Shown: piece after piece, positions 52,208 to 64,000 of the stretch
How the letters are laid out: every line of letters begins with the position of its first letter
Numbering within the stretch: the stretch's first letter is position 1
NCBI GenBank assembly: GCA_019914945.1
Contig: CM034107.1
Span: 5,084,001 to 5,148,000 of the forward strand
Direction: 5' to 3'
DNA length: 64,000 nt
DNA from: Typha latifolia
Lineage: Eukaryota > Streptophyta > Magnoliopsida > Poales > Typhaceae
Made by a program: the position numbers and the translations under genes
Notes under the pieces: model-generated
The model's input: the letters and a program-made list of their open reading frames with translations, nothing else
The model's database searches: none
What the model was told of the DNA's origin: nothing

Positions 52208-52506
52208 AAGTATATGACAAAGAAGAGATTTATATATATATATATATTTACAATACCTACTACTTCGTCCGAACTCCATAAACCTAGCAATCTAATGTAT
52301 GACGTATCAACATTTTTCTTGGACGACGTTTGCATGGGAGAAGTGATCATCATATCACGGAGTGGATTTGTATCTATGCATATATGTATATAAAAGTCTC
52401 ATAATATTATGTCTTATCTTACTACCATTGAGGAGGAGGGGGGGTTCATGCCATCTACTTTTTCTACTTGTTTTTTAATATACATTTTTACTGGGAGCGG
52501 GAGGGA

Positions 52507-52800
52507 CGTCACTTGGTGTGTGATCATAAGACTTCTAAGTTATCAATCTTTATGGACGTACTCGCGTAGGATATATCCATACTTAACATCTAACTTATCA
52601 CCAATCTTTATAGATAGATAGATAGATGGTCATCTTCTTTTGTGAATATATCTATCTTTCTAATTGTTCTATATATAATATAGACGTCATCTAGTGTACG
52701 TGATTGTAAGACTTAACTATCTCAATCTCGTAATCGACGTCAGGAAAGTTTCATACTTAGCATCTAACTAATCACCAATATTTATGGATGTTTTATGTTT
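52507..52800. repeat. Diverged direct duplication of about 110 bp, period about 177
   Basis: Two copies, about 52507-52614 and 52684-52791, share the order GACGTCA...TAGTG/TTGGTG, ATTGTAAGACTT/ATCATAAGACTT, CATACTTA-CATCTAACT and TCACCAATNTTTAT. A shorter third match (GGGAGCGAGGGGCATCACTT, 53112-53131) lies further on. A GATA run separates the copies. Confidence 0.7.
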
Positions 52801-52899
52801 TCTTTTGTAATGGTCGGTGTTTATTAAGACTTAATTATCAATGTTTATAGGCATAATATGGGATTCTGATGCTGGGAAGCAAAACAGAGGGCTGCTAAG

Positions 52900-52925
52900 C
52901 GGAAAGGAGGCTTTGATACCAACTA
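52900..52925 (-). mobile_element. Primer-binding-site-like motif of a decayed LTR retrotransposon
   Basis: The minus strand reads TTGGTATCAAAGCCTCC, close to the initiator-Met tRNA site TGGTATCAGAGC. No LTR or coding sequence could be linked to it. Confidence 0.35.
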
Positions 52926-52929
52926 ATAT

Positions 52930-54257
52930 ATAAAAAGTGTTAAAAAAGAAAGACAAATATGTTCGAATGATCACACCAGTTAGAAAATTAAGAAATCTCG
53001 ATTTGTATTAAGAAAACTCGAAATCCTATTTTAATAAAAAGACCAACTTTTCATTTATAAGAAGTATCAACCTAGATTCGCATTTGTATGTATATATATA
53101 TATATATATAGTGGGAGCGAGGGGCATCACTTATAAGTGTGAGCGTAAAACTTATCAATAACACACGCATAAATTAAAAATATATAATCTCTTCACAAAT
53201 GAGAGGAGCATTGATTAATTACGCATTGAAAGTGGTAGGCTTAGTACAAGACATTCAAATGCATCCAAAAGTTAGAGAGTTTTAACAAAGAGATAACGGA
53301 CGTAGGTTAAAACCTAAGATGATGTTAGATCGATTAATAGATACATGCAATATATATATATATATATGTCATTTTCAGTACGTAGTGAGACTTTTAAATT
53401 GCACTAACGTGTCATGCAAACACGGTCGGCTCATTAATACTTGGGGCTAGGTGGAAATTTTAGTGGGCCCTTCTATAATTTAATTATAAGATATGTACAA
53501 AAATATTCTTAAAAAGAGATATAAATATTAATAATATCATATACATAGACATATAAAGACACCTTAATTATAAGGCTGTATAATTGCTTGATCAACAACT
53601 TCACCTATTTTTCTTTGTCAAAAGTGTTTGGTTGTTAAAAAGTGAAAAAGTTTCATGAAGAAATTTTTAAAAAACTTACATTTTTATCACCTCCTAATTA
53701 ATGTTTGGCGAGACAAAGAGTGTGATAGTTGGTTTTATTCATATATTATATATATATATCCCTCTAAAGGTTTTATTTTATTTTATGCATACATTTTTAA
53801 ATTTCATATTTGTGTGTACATTCTTTAAAAATTATAATCTTTGCATAAATACTCTTCAGGTTAATTTATAAGGAATATAGGTTGAAATTTTTTAGTACTT
53901 AAAATATAAAAGATATAAATAAAATTAACTAAAAAGAATATGTAAAAACAAAAATAATGGTATTTTTTGTCTTTATAATTAAATTGATAAATTTTTTTTA
54001 ATATTTAGTTAGGTTTGACGAGTATTCTGGAAAGAGAAAGTTTTACATTGTATCCAGGTAAGAAATAAAACTAAGCACAGAAGAGTTATAAGAGATTTTA
54101 GGAGGAAAGACTTGAAATAAAATAATATGAGAGTTGAAATATATATAGTGCATATAACCGGCAACCAGAGATGGGAAGTGGACTTCTCCCCCTAGAGAGG
54201 GAGTGGATTTGCCAAGAAAAAAAAGGAAAAAAAGAAGAGGAAAATCTACAACTAATT
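52930..54257. other. AT-rich intergenic sequence
   Basis: Simple (AT)n runs near 53090-53110 and 53350-53366, poly-A/T tracts and no recognisable gene. Confidence 0.5.
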
Positions 54258-54365
54258 ACTTCCTACAACTCGGATCTACTGATGAACTTAATTAGTTTTT
54301 AGGAGAAGTCAACGGAATCACTTCCCAGTTTACTTCCTACAACTTGGATCTACTGATGAACTTAA
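54258..54365. repeat. 34-bp direct repeat, period 74
   Basis: ACTTCCTACAACTCGGATCT plus 14 more bases (54258-54291) recurs at 54332-54365 with a single C/T difference. The intervening 40 bp are unrelated. Confidence 0.9.
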
Positions 54366-56493
54366 AAGTAGTGAAACAAACTGTAAGTTTAAAAAAGTAA
54401 TCATACTTTTACGTACAATAAATTAATTACAAAGTGATAAACATGCAAGAGATGAGTCATACTTACATTAGTGGAATACAAGAAGGACAAAAAATAAAAA
54501 GAGGAAATGTACATATAGAGCTAGCATTTTATTCTATTCACTAACCCTAACAACTCCATCCAAAAAAAAAAGAAGAGAAAATAATTAAAAGGCTTACCTA
54601 ACAACTGGTTGAGATATAAAGTTAAGAATATTAATCTTGTATGGTTAAATTTATAATATGCTTTTCTATAACAAAAAAATAATAATGAACTACTTATTTT
54701 TATTAGATATAAGTGCTGAACTAATCAAACTGGATTAAACTAATCCTCTAGTTATCACGCTCATATTTTTCTATTGTTTTGCTTGATCACAATGTCAAAA
54801 TTGATGATGCTTAATATATACATCATGATAAGGTATGACATGCATGAAGTTTGCAAATAAGAATATAAGTACCACATTAATTACTTACATGTCTCCTTCT
54901 AATCTAAAATTGTTGTAAAATATTAGCAACACGGCAGTTAACCAGTGATTAATAAACTTACCAAGTAAACGGTTATATATATATATTAATCTTCATGTAG
55001 ATAGTTTTGTGTAGCTCTTTAGTAACAACATAAATGTAAGTAAAGTAAGTCAAACTTACATATTAACATGAATAAATAATGATAACTTTGGATGATTAAT
55101 ATTGGATTTCCAGTTTTTTCTGAGAAAGTTTTAACATGAGACTTTATAATGATCATAATACTTAGCTCGACATGATGAAGCTTGATAGCAATCAAACTAC
55201 CGTAGTCGAATTATCCCAACAATAAATTAATGCGGTCCATAGTCATCAATCTTTGACAGATATAGTTTGAGAAGGTACACGGTATGTAGACTGTAGAAAT
55301 GATATATATATATATTCTCGATTGTTTGGGGTCCAAATACGTCATCTACAACTTGCACGCATATTAGGCCTCTAAATCCATGGTATTTTCTAGTATACTA
55401 TTGTAAGGAAAAATTGAACCTAAAACAACATGGACTTCATAGTACTATCCATTCTAAAACGAGTTTTCTCCCGGAGTAATCTAAGTCTTTCTAAGACTCC
55501 AAACTCAAGCTAACTCAGAGTAACTCAAAGTTGGACTCGGTCCGGACCAATACGTTCTAGCACTCTTTCAAAATTTTTTTATAGTGGAAACTCATAATTC
55601 TCAGTTGTGTAGTCTGAGTCAGCCATCTAAGTAGCGCCTCTCTAGAGTTGTCCTCATAGGATTCCTCTATTAACGAGAAAAAAGATCACATTTTATTTTT
55701 GAAAGAGTTTGATAATTTTGGCGGCATAATATTTTGAAGAATATTGTGACAGTTGTGGTATTTTAAAAAAAAATCAGTGGAAATTATATAAAAACCCTTG
55801 TTAATAATGTTAACAAACTCATTTTAGAAATATTTCCTAAATATTCTTTCAAAATTTAAATAGTAGTAATTATGAAGGAATCATAAGGTTTTTCTAGTGA
55901 CAATTATGGAGTTTTCATCAATCTATTGTCCCCAAAAAAGAAATTATCCATTTACTTATAGTTTTCAAATAATTTATTCAAATACTATAGTTATTGCCAT
56001 ATAGTCCCTTTTTTTTTTGTTGTGAAAGTGTTTTATTATCTTAAATTAATAGAGGTTGTTGATTAAGAGTGACAAATAATTTGAAAATTGCAGTAGAATG
56101 ATAACAATTTGGAAAAGATTTCCTTTACAAAAATTTACTCAATAATAAATCTAACTCAATTACATAGTAACTAATCAATTAAAAAAATTAAATGTAAAAT
56201 ATTATTAAGGCATTAAAAGTAAAATACAGAGTCAAATAATAAATATTCGTACTATAGAAATTGATACATAGATAACGCGCTTTTGTTAAATTACCCTAAA
56301 AATAGTAACACAACTGAGTTGTATGCTATAATTTATGTACAAGAAATACTAAAATAAATGTAAGGATATGGTTCTTGATGGCTCTTATCCTTAGATACAA
56401 CTTTAATCTCAACTTTAGTTTATTAATCTCTTTGAAGAAGATTACAAAAGGGTAAAAAAGAGGGGCAATTATTAATGCAGCAATAGTGTTAAG

Positions 56494-56494
<1 letters not shown>
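54366..56494. other. AT-rich intergenic sequence without genes
   Basis: No coding or RNA gene was recognised. A degraded repeat tail with AAAATACAGAGTCAAATAAT lies near 56222-56241, related to 47635-47660. Confidence 0.5.

Positions 56495-56546
<52 letters not shown>
56495..56546. repeat. (TA)26 microsatellite
   Basis: Perfect 52-bp TA repeat. Confidence 0.97.
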
Positions 56547-56547
<1 letters not shown>

Positions 56548-57856
56548 TTTATAGAGATAAAGTTGGGGCAATGCACCTAAACCACTACCACTGTTACCAA
56601 AGTTTTACTAACATTAAATGCTACTTGATAGATGGAACCAAAAATGCTTAGATCAAACAATCATCTCTGGGGAAATATATCATCACTTTAATGTGTCAAA
56701 TTTGGAGACATGAATAATGTTTGGGCAGCACATTAATGTGTTTTTATTAAAACTGTTCAAAATATCATAATATGAAAAATGAAAGGAAAGTCTTTTGAGG
56801 CATTTAAAGTAAAATTATAGGAATCAAAGGATAATTCTTCTATAATTTTTAACCTAATTTATTGTAATGTCTAGATAATGTTTCTTATTAGATTCTCAGA
56901 ATAGGAACTCTAATAATGGTTCACAGTCCTACACATTCTCTCCAACAGTGAAGGGTGGAAAGCATATCATTGAGATTTCCATATTTAGATCTACCCGTAG
57001 GTTGCATTTAATGCAGTTTCATCCATATTGGATGGCTAATTATGGGAAATAAGATGTTATTTTCAATAAAAAAAAATTAAGATGTCATTTTCAATATAGA
57101 ATAATTGTGGGAGAGGAAAAAAAAAAACAAAGGATTTATAAGAAGTGATCTTTTTAATTGTAATGAGGTAAAAAAAAAAAAGTGTTTGAATGTACAGGAT
57201 AAAAATCACCTTTAGAGTAGTTCATATATTAACATAGGATATTAATTTATTTATTTTTAAATATCACAGTTGCTACTAAAATTATTGGAGTATTTTTAAA
57301 ATATTATTCTGAAAATCATAGTTGAAATTTAATCGAAGTACCCTTATGTCTGTTTTATTTTTAAATAAAAGATATTAGACATTCGAAACTTTAAAAAGAG
57401 GGGGGGTATTTCATATACAACATAAGTAGGATGCTGGTTACACCTATTAAGGTTATTAAACTTAGCTCTTGATGCCTCCTATTCATTTCAGTCCTCCCAT
57501 CGAAGTTTTGGGTTCATTCGCTGCAACCACTTGGGTAAAACCCATTTGTGAATGGACCTAGTCCTTGACCCCCTTCGTATCGAAGCCTTGGCCCTTAAAT
57601 TTGGAATCCTATTATCAGATTATAAATAAATCTTCTTAGCGATCTTTTTCACTCGCTTAATCTATATTCCTAATCGTCACCGTCTGAGCTATGTTCATCA
57701 ATTCTTTTCATCTATTTGGGTGAATTTTGTGTCCCCTTTCTTTCTAGCATACTTTTGAGAGTTCTTTTCGCGCTTCTTTTTCAAACAATATATCAATTAT
57801 CTATTTAAAAAAGATAGGGTATTATCTCACTTTAAATATGCCTATTAAATAAAGAG
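56547..57856. other. Intergenic sequence without recognised genes
   Basis: Mixed AT-rich sequence. 57470-57790 is less AT-rich and has several TCG-containing words, but no frame of note. Confidence 0.45.
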
Positions 57857-58107
57857 ATAATTTTACTCAAATCCTTGTGAATTATCATAGTTTTACACGT
57901 ACACTCTTTGAACTTTTTATTACTTATATACGTCCTCTAAACTAATAAAATATCCATATATACCCCCCTTACATTAAGAAAAAAAAGTAACTGTATAGAC
58001 ATCTTAAACTACAAAAACTTATTGGATCAAGAGGTGTATATGGTAAAAAAAGTTTCAAAAATATATACAGAAAATAGTGATAGTTCAGAAGACCTAAGTA
58101 AAACTAT
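57857..58107. mobile_element. MITE with inverted ends of about 30 bp
   Basis: The left end ATAATTTTACTCAAATCC...GAATTATCA and right end (inverted) ATAGTTTTACTTAGGTC...GAACTATCA align over about 30 bp with roughly 80% identity. The 251-bp interior is non-coding. TTAAAT occurs close to both ends (57845-57850 and 58112-58117) and could be a duplicated target, but with a few unmatched bases. Confidence 0.65.
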
Positions 58108-59060
58108 TTTCTTAAATCATAATAGCCTTTTTGAAATATTCCAATACAATGGAAATTCGATATCGAGAATACTGATAAAAATTTAATGTTAATTATATTA
58201 AAAACCAATTATCTTTTGCATGTCACACATGAATTTTCCTCTTATTTACACAAAAAAAGAGAATATATATAACCAAAATAGCCTTGAGGTGTTAACAAAA
58301 AGGTCATTTTATAGAAGGAAGGACACAATTTGAATAGTATACTTGGAAAAGGAGCCTGACACATAAATATAGAAAAATGAGGAGGTTTTCTGCAATAAAT
58401 ACAAAGTGCTAGTGGGTGATATGGTAGTGGGTGATCTAAGTAGCAGAACAAGCTCCCAAAACAATGGATATATATATAAAACTAGCTATTGTTACACCGT
58501 ACTTCTTTTATAGTAAAAATAATATATTTAAATATACTGTCTAAGAATATTCTTACATCTTTTCTTTAGAGAAAGCCCACGGGCTACATTATCATCCTTT
58601 TCTTCTTTTTTTTTTTTGTTAATTATAATGTCTTTTATGAAAAATGTACATCTAACATTATTTTGACAAAGATGTACGTCTGACATTTATTTTTGATAGA
58701 AATATGTATCTTATTAATTAAAGATTTTTTTTGACTAATAATTATTAATGTAGTTGGATAGAGAGGAGGCCTACGAGACTATTTAAGAATTGCGTTAATT
58801 ATATTAAATTTTAAATAATAAAAATATAATAGATATATTAAATATACTTATATTTTTATTTTTATTTTTAATTTTATCAATATTATTTTAGATGCATTGA
58901 AATATTTATCTTTCTAATTAACATCTTTTTAACTTTGACCTCCACTGTGACTTCAGTCAAGATCACAAAGGATTTGTAAATTGAGCTACACCACAGCTGC
59001 ATCAAATGCAATTAACCCTTGAGAATTTTATAGTGTCAACAACTAGACACATGGGCAGCT
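58108..59060. other. NRAMP upstream region
   Basis: AT-rich upstream flank of the NRAMP gene. No mapped regulatory motif could be asserted beyond the TATA box listed separately. Confidence 0.5.
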
Positions 59061-59068
59061 TAGGTGAG

Positions 59069-59181
59069 TATAAATAAAGGGGCATGGCCTTGGGAGAAGG
59101 CACAAGCTTTGGCTTTGGGGGTGAGTTAGAAGAAGAGATATATATGTACCTATATAGACAGAGAGAAAGAGAGAGAGAGAG
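59069..59181 (+). promoter_or_regulatory. NRAMP core promoter (TATA box) and GA-rich leader
   Basis: TATAAATA at 59069-59076 is followed about 30 bp later by a plausible start site near 59100. The leader of about 80 bases ends with a GAGAGAGA tract directly before the ATG at 59182. No upstream ATG in strong context was noticed, apart from ATATATATG at about 59146. Confidence 0.6.
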
Positions 59182-62100
59182 ATGGAATTGGGTGGTGAGG
59201 GAGGAGATATTGGAAGAGAAGCTCATCCTGGAAGAGGGAGTAAAAGGATTGTAGCCATCAATGATGCAGAACTCAACCCAGCTCAACCCTCTCCTGCATC
59301 ATTTGGAAGTGAGGAAGGTGGTGCCAAGTCCAAAGACATCCTAAATAATAAACTGGATGATGAACCAATCAAGGTTTCTTCTTTATATTCTTCTTCTCTT
59401 TCTTCTTTCTTCTTCTTCTTCTTCTTCTTCTTCTCTGTCTAAAGATTGAATAGTTATCATGCAGGAACCTGGATGGAAAAGGTTCATGGCCCATATTGGA
59501 CCTGGATTTCTTGTCTCCTTGGCTTATCTTGATCCTGGCAATTGTAATCTTCTTTCTTTCTCTCTCTAAATATAAAGCTTTGGATATGAAATTAACTACT
59601 GTTTGAATAATGGAACAGTGGAAACTGACCTGCAAGCTGGGGCCAACCATAAATATGAGGTACATAATACAGGTAATTGAAATCTTTATAAGTAAAAGAA
59701 CAATTGTTATCATCTTCTTTTCTTTGTTTCAAACAGCTCTTGTGGGTCATCCTAATTGGGCTGATTTTCGCGCTTATCATACAATCATTAGCAGCTAATC
59801 TCGGCGTTACGACAGGTGGGGGAAGAACTATAACCTCAATTGAGTTTATTTGAGAGGAACGAATTGTATCTGAACTAATGCTTATTGCTGAATCTGACAT
59901 TAGGGAGACACCTTGCTGAGCTATGTAAGAGTGAATATCCAAAATATGTCAAGATTTTTCTATGGTTGCTTGCGGAAATTGCGGTGATCGCCGCAGATAT
60001 ACCCGAAGGTCTGTCAAAATTAAATCTTAATTCAGTTTTTTCTTTGTCCTACCTTTTTTGTGTTTATTTTGCTCATCTTGTGTGTGGAACTAAAGAATTG
60101 TTATTATTTATTTCTGCAGTTATAGGAACAGCCTTTGCACTCAATATATTGTTTCCAATTCCTGTATGGGTGGGGGTTCTAATCACAGGAATGAGCACTC
60201 TTTTACTTCTTGGGCTGCAGAGATATGGGGTAATTTTAGATTTTACTACTGAGAACTAACATTTAATTTCAACAGAAAGGGAATCTATTGTGTTAGAACT
60301 TAGAAATTAATATTGTTTTGATTAGAAACATCATGCTAATTATATTAGTCTTACAAGGAATTGATAAATAGGTTTGACTAGCCAATTATTCCACCTATGA
60401 CCTACCTTTGGTTGTAAAAAGATTGACACAGCAAAATTTGTAGGAAATCCAGGACAACTTAGAACAGAGAACAACCAAATTGAACTCTTTTTTCTTCTTC
60501 TTTTTTGTTTATTTCAAATTAAACTTGATATCTCCATGCAGGTGAGGAAGCTTGAGCTTCTAATATCTATGTTGGTATTTGTCATGGCTGCTTGCTACTT
60601 TGGAGAGCTCAGCTATGTGAAGCCCCCTGCGAAAGAGGTGTTGAAGGGGTTGTTTGTGCCAACTCTTAAAGGAACTGGAGCCACTGGAGATGCCATTGCA
60701 TTGCTTGGAGCTCTCGTCATGCCGTAAATATGCAATCATCTCCTATGTTTAATTATTATTACTATTGTCATGTCTTCTTTGTTATATCTTCCATTAATTA
60801 CTTATATTTTCTGTTACATTGTTATGTTCCTGCAGGCACAATTTGTTTCTGCATTCAGCCTTGGTGCTGACAAGGAAGACTCCTCCCTCAGTGAGAGGAA
60901 TTAATGTAAGTTTCTTAAACTAATCCATTGAAGACTGATGCAAGTGGTTTTCTTTTTTTTCAAAAACAATAACAAGAAAAAAAAAGAATAATTGGAGGGT
61001 TGGATGCTGTCAGTGAATTTTTAACTTATAAATTACTAATTCTGCACGAAACATGATGGAAGGTTTGTTACTTTGGTTTTATAAATTTTGGTAGTAGTAG
61101 TTCATGAGATCCCTATTAATATACTTGAATATTTACGAAAAGGGGTTGTAAGTTGTAAGTATGTATCATTATGGAATAAGGAGTTAAAAGTGTACAAGGA
61201 TCTATCGACACAGTGCTGGAGAAAGGTGAGATTTACATAATCTTATCATGACTCTTACTTTCATTATTAGAGAGCATTAGCCAAGCACTATTGTCATGTC
61301 AAATGATGCTCTCTAAATCATGGATTACCATGCCGGTTAGCATGGGTATCGTGCCAGTGAATTATCACCACCAATATAAGGGGAGTATCTACTCCTTTGT
61401 CACTACTCATAGAATTAAACACATTTTATTTTAAAGAAACTTAATTTTTGGGTCTCTTTTATCCCTTTTGATACCTCTTTAAATTTTGATATTTGATTTA
61501 TATAAATTATATTATAAATTTTAGAAATCAAAGGAAAATTCTAGTTTTCCCCAATTACTTGCCCTCAAAAAGAGTATCCAAGAAAAATTGGGAAAAATTA
61601 TGAAATTTGAATATGATTGCATATATTACACTAATATATGGTGTTGAAGAACTTTGATTAACTCCCAAACCAATTTTAAGGCTCTAGAAGGATTTAGAGA
61701 TTGTTTTTCGGCATGTCAAGATTATTCACTATGCACAATGACACCGATACTTACTATGTTGAATTAGGGTCGTCAAGCCTCGTGCCACTGGCACGACAAT
61801 CCTTGCTCTCAATAAAGTTTTTTGATTTGCGACTATGAAGTCATCACTTACCTTAAAAGGCTTAAGTTGACTGCTGAAATTCTAGATATTTTAATAGACC
61901 AAAACCTCAAACATGAGACCAAATTGACAATTCTAATGTTCTCTGATATAAAGAAAAATCACTTAATTGAAGAATTTGAGCTAACAGTACTCCAACGCAA
62001 GCTGATACAGAATTTGTTTTGTTTTCTAAACAGGATGCTTGCAGATACTTCCTTATTGAGAGTGGCTTTGCATTGTTTGTGGCATTGCTCATCAACATTG

Positions 62101-63998
62101 CAGTAGTATCTGTCTCTGGCACTGTGTGTTCTGCTGCTAATATTTCTCCAGAGGATGCTGATCGATGTGGAGATCTCACACTGGATTCAGCATCATTCTT
62201 GCTCAAGGTCTAACGCTCATTCTTCAAACAACTTATGAGTTAATAAAATGTAGAGAGGTGCATCCTTAGTATACTCCAGGAATTTCTTTTTAAATGGTTA
62301 TTTTAGTTAGTAATCCTTGGATTCCAGAACTTTCAAAAGATTGTATCAACTACTTATGAATTTTTGTCGAGACCGTAGCCTTGATTAATCTTAATGATTT
62401 GTATTCTTCTTTTCAGAATGTATTGGGCAAATCAAGCTCAACAGTGTATGCAATCGCATTGTTAGCTTCTGGACAGAGCTCTACCATAACTGGTACATAC
62501 GCTGGTCAATACATCATGCAGGTATTTGCAGAAAAATCCTCTATATTCCGTTCGTAGTTATGGCAAAATTCTGAACTATTAGACTAAAATGCTCTCACTC
62601 ACACATGAAGTATAGTGAGCTATCTTGCGCATCTCACTGAATGTATACCTCAGGCATATTTCCCTAAGAAAATTGAAATTAGGTATGTCTAGGTATTTTT
62701 CAAGAACTCATTACTATTTAATCATCAGCAATGATTTATCACAGGGATTCTTGGATATCAAGATGAAGAAGTGGTTAAGGAATCTCCTGACCCGGTGCGT
62801 CGCAATTGCTCCCAGCCTTGTTGTCGCCATCATTGGTGGTCCTTCTGGCGCTGGTCGGCTAATCATCATCGCATCGGTAGCCCTAATTAATTATTCTTGA
62901 ACTACACTCTTAATATCATGTAGTATGGAGCTTTCTTACTAGCAAATTTTATTATGCAGATGATACTATCTTTTGAGCTGCCATTTGCTCTCATCCCTCT
63001 ACTAAAATTCAGCAGCAGCAAAACAAAGATGGGACCCCACAAGAACTCAATCTATGTAAGTTTACTAGTACTAACCTAACTATTGAACTTTTCTCTTCTC
63101 TTTGTACAAAAAGTGCAAGCTCCTATTAAGTAGTGCAACTTGAGTACAACAAAACAACTTCAAATCTTTCCATATGTCCCATTCCCCTCTTTTCAACTAA
63201 TCATATATATGAGTAAGGGGTCCCCATAATTTATCTCTTGGTAGTACCTACCTATTCATTAGAAAGATATATATACCATTCTTATCTTATTGATAGTCTT
63301 AATTAGGTAGCATATTACCATATCTTAGTGCTAATATTTTTATCACTTCAAAAGAGTATTGACTATGTAAAGAATACGCTGACAAAGACTTGCTAACCAC
63401 TCCACTACAGCACTAATTCTGTGTATATGAGAACAATTTAGGTTAAATAGTTGTTGCAATTCCACTTATCTTCAGTGCAAAATGATCTTGTCAATACGAG
63501 GTCAGAGATCAAGATATAGGAATTCCAACCTTTGTTACTATTTGAGGTTGTTTCCATGACTCTAACCTGTGATACAAAGTTACATAGTGACAACTTTTAC
63601 AAAGCTTGATTGAATATGATATCAAATACTTGCTTCATGATCAATGCTTACATTTGTTGATGCAGGTCATCATAGTCTCATGGATCCTTGGGCTATGTAT
63701 AATTGGAATCAATATATATTTCCTGAGCACAAGTTTTGTAGGTTGGCTCATTCATAGTAGTGGCCTACCAAAATTTGCCAATGTTCTTATTGGCATCATT
63801 GTATTCCCTCTCATGGCAGCATACATCATTGTTATAATCTACCTAACATTCAGAAAGGATACAGTCGTAACCTTCACCGCTCCATCTGATGCCTCGCAAA
63901 CTGAAATGGAGGCGGGAATTAATCGGCACGACGGCAATAAGAGTTATGAAGTAGTGCCCTACAGAGAGGACATAGCTGATATCCCTCTTCCTGATTAA
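59182..63998 (+). CDS. NRAMP5: NRAMP metal-ion transporter (NRAMP5/NRAMP1-like)
   Basis: Thirteen coding exons: 59182-59373, 59465-59543, 59619-59659, 59737-59815, 59904-60008, 60120-60229, 60542-60723, 60836-60905, 62034-62207, 62417-62521, 62745-62876, 62960-63055 and 63666-63998. All junctions are GT-AG and in phase, giving about 565 residues. NRAMP proteins are proton-coupled divalent-metal symporters with 11-12 membrane helices. The two metal-binding motifs are intact: DPGN (residues 87-90) and MPHN (262-265). The family's transport signature [18 protein letters not shown] begins near residue 363. The unaltered motifs argue against the aluminium-transporting Nrat1 type. From memory, the body and the C-terminal [11 protein letters not shown] closely resemble rice NRAMP5, a root plasma-membrane transporter for Mn that also admits Cd and Fe; NRAMP1 is the alternative. 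The N-terminal 60 residues are variable and hydrophilic. No lesions were seen. The 3' untranslated region is beyond the window. Confidence 0.95.
61340..61800 (+). repeat. Intronic repeat copy B in NRAMP intron 8
   Basis: Landmarks TTAGAAATCAAAGGAAAATT, TTTTCCCCAATTACTTGCCC and GTGCCACTGGCACGACAATC match copy A at 31960-32545 in order and orientation. In this copy CGTGCCAGTG also occurs in the opposite sense near 61350, suggesting 10-bp inverted ends and an element of about 450 bp. Intron 8 (60906-62033) is the largest of the gene because of it. Confidence 0.6.
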
Positions 63999-64000
63999 AA

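Overview
The window is nuclear DNA of a flowering plant, most likely a monocot. Genes are intron-rich and sparse, and they lie in AT-rich sequence full of transposon remains. The monocot guess rests on an EHD3-type PHD protein, a transporter closest (from memory) to the rice NRAMP5/NRAMP1 group, and a GC-rich first exon beside long GA/CT microsatellites. Pineapple or another commelinid would fit, but no species can be fixed from the sequence alone.

Four host genes are supported. (1) The first exon of a BTB/POZ protein of the Arabidopsis At4g08455 type on the minus strand (2728-2991); the rest lies outside the window. (2) RPL38, ribosomal protein eL38, plus strand, three coding exons (13263-14747). 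(3) An EHD3-like PHD-finger regulator, plus strand, six coding exons (25954-36725), with a decayed hAT transposon inside its 6.6 kb first intron. (4) A complete NRAMP metal transporter, plus strand, 13 coding exons (59182-63998). No operon-like link between them is expected or seen.

The rest is mobile-element strata. 4241-11123 is a solo LTR with a TTTAT target duplication, split by a complete but inactivated hAT element (5629-10027) with a perfect 8-bp duplication TTATGCAT. 16287-20492 is an Ac/RICESLEEPER-like hAT relic, followed at once by a 5'-truncated LINE (20493-22998). 39294-39621 is a small hAT derivative with an 8-bp duplication, and 39676-40067 is a foldback element with a 10-bp duplication that folds along nearly its whole length. 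41590-51840 holds two decayed CACTA (En/Spm) elements in opposite orientation. 51840-59000 is mostly simple repeats, short tandem duplications and one MITE.

No bacterial-type system, CRISPR array, tRNA or rRNA gene was seen. I found no convincing undescribed biochemical system. The most unusual structures are the long-hairpin foldback element, the nested LTR/hAT pair with both target duplications intact, a tandem array alternating 40- and 52-bp units, and a GC-AG intron in the EHD3-like gene. Exon limits were read by eye from splice motifs, reading frame and remembered family sequences; no alignment was run.
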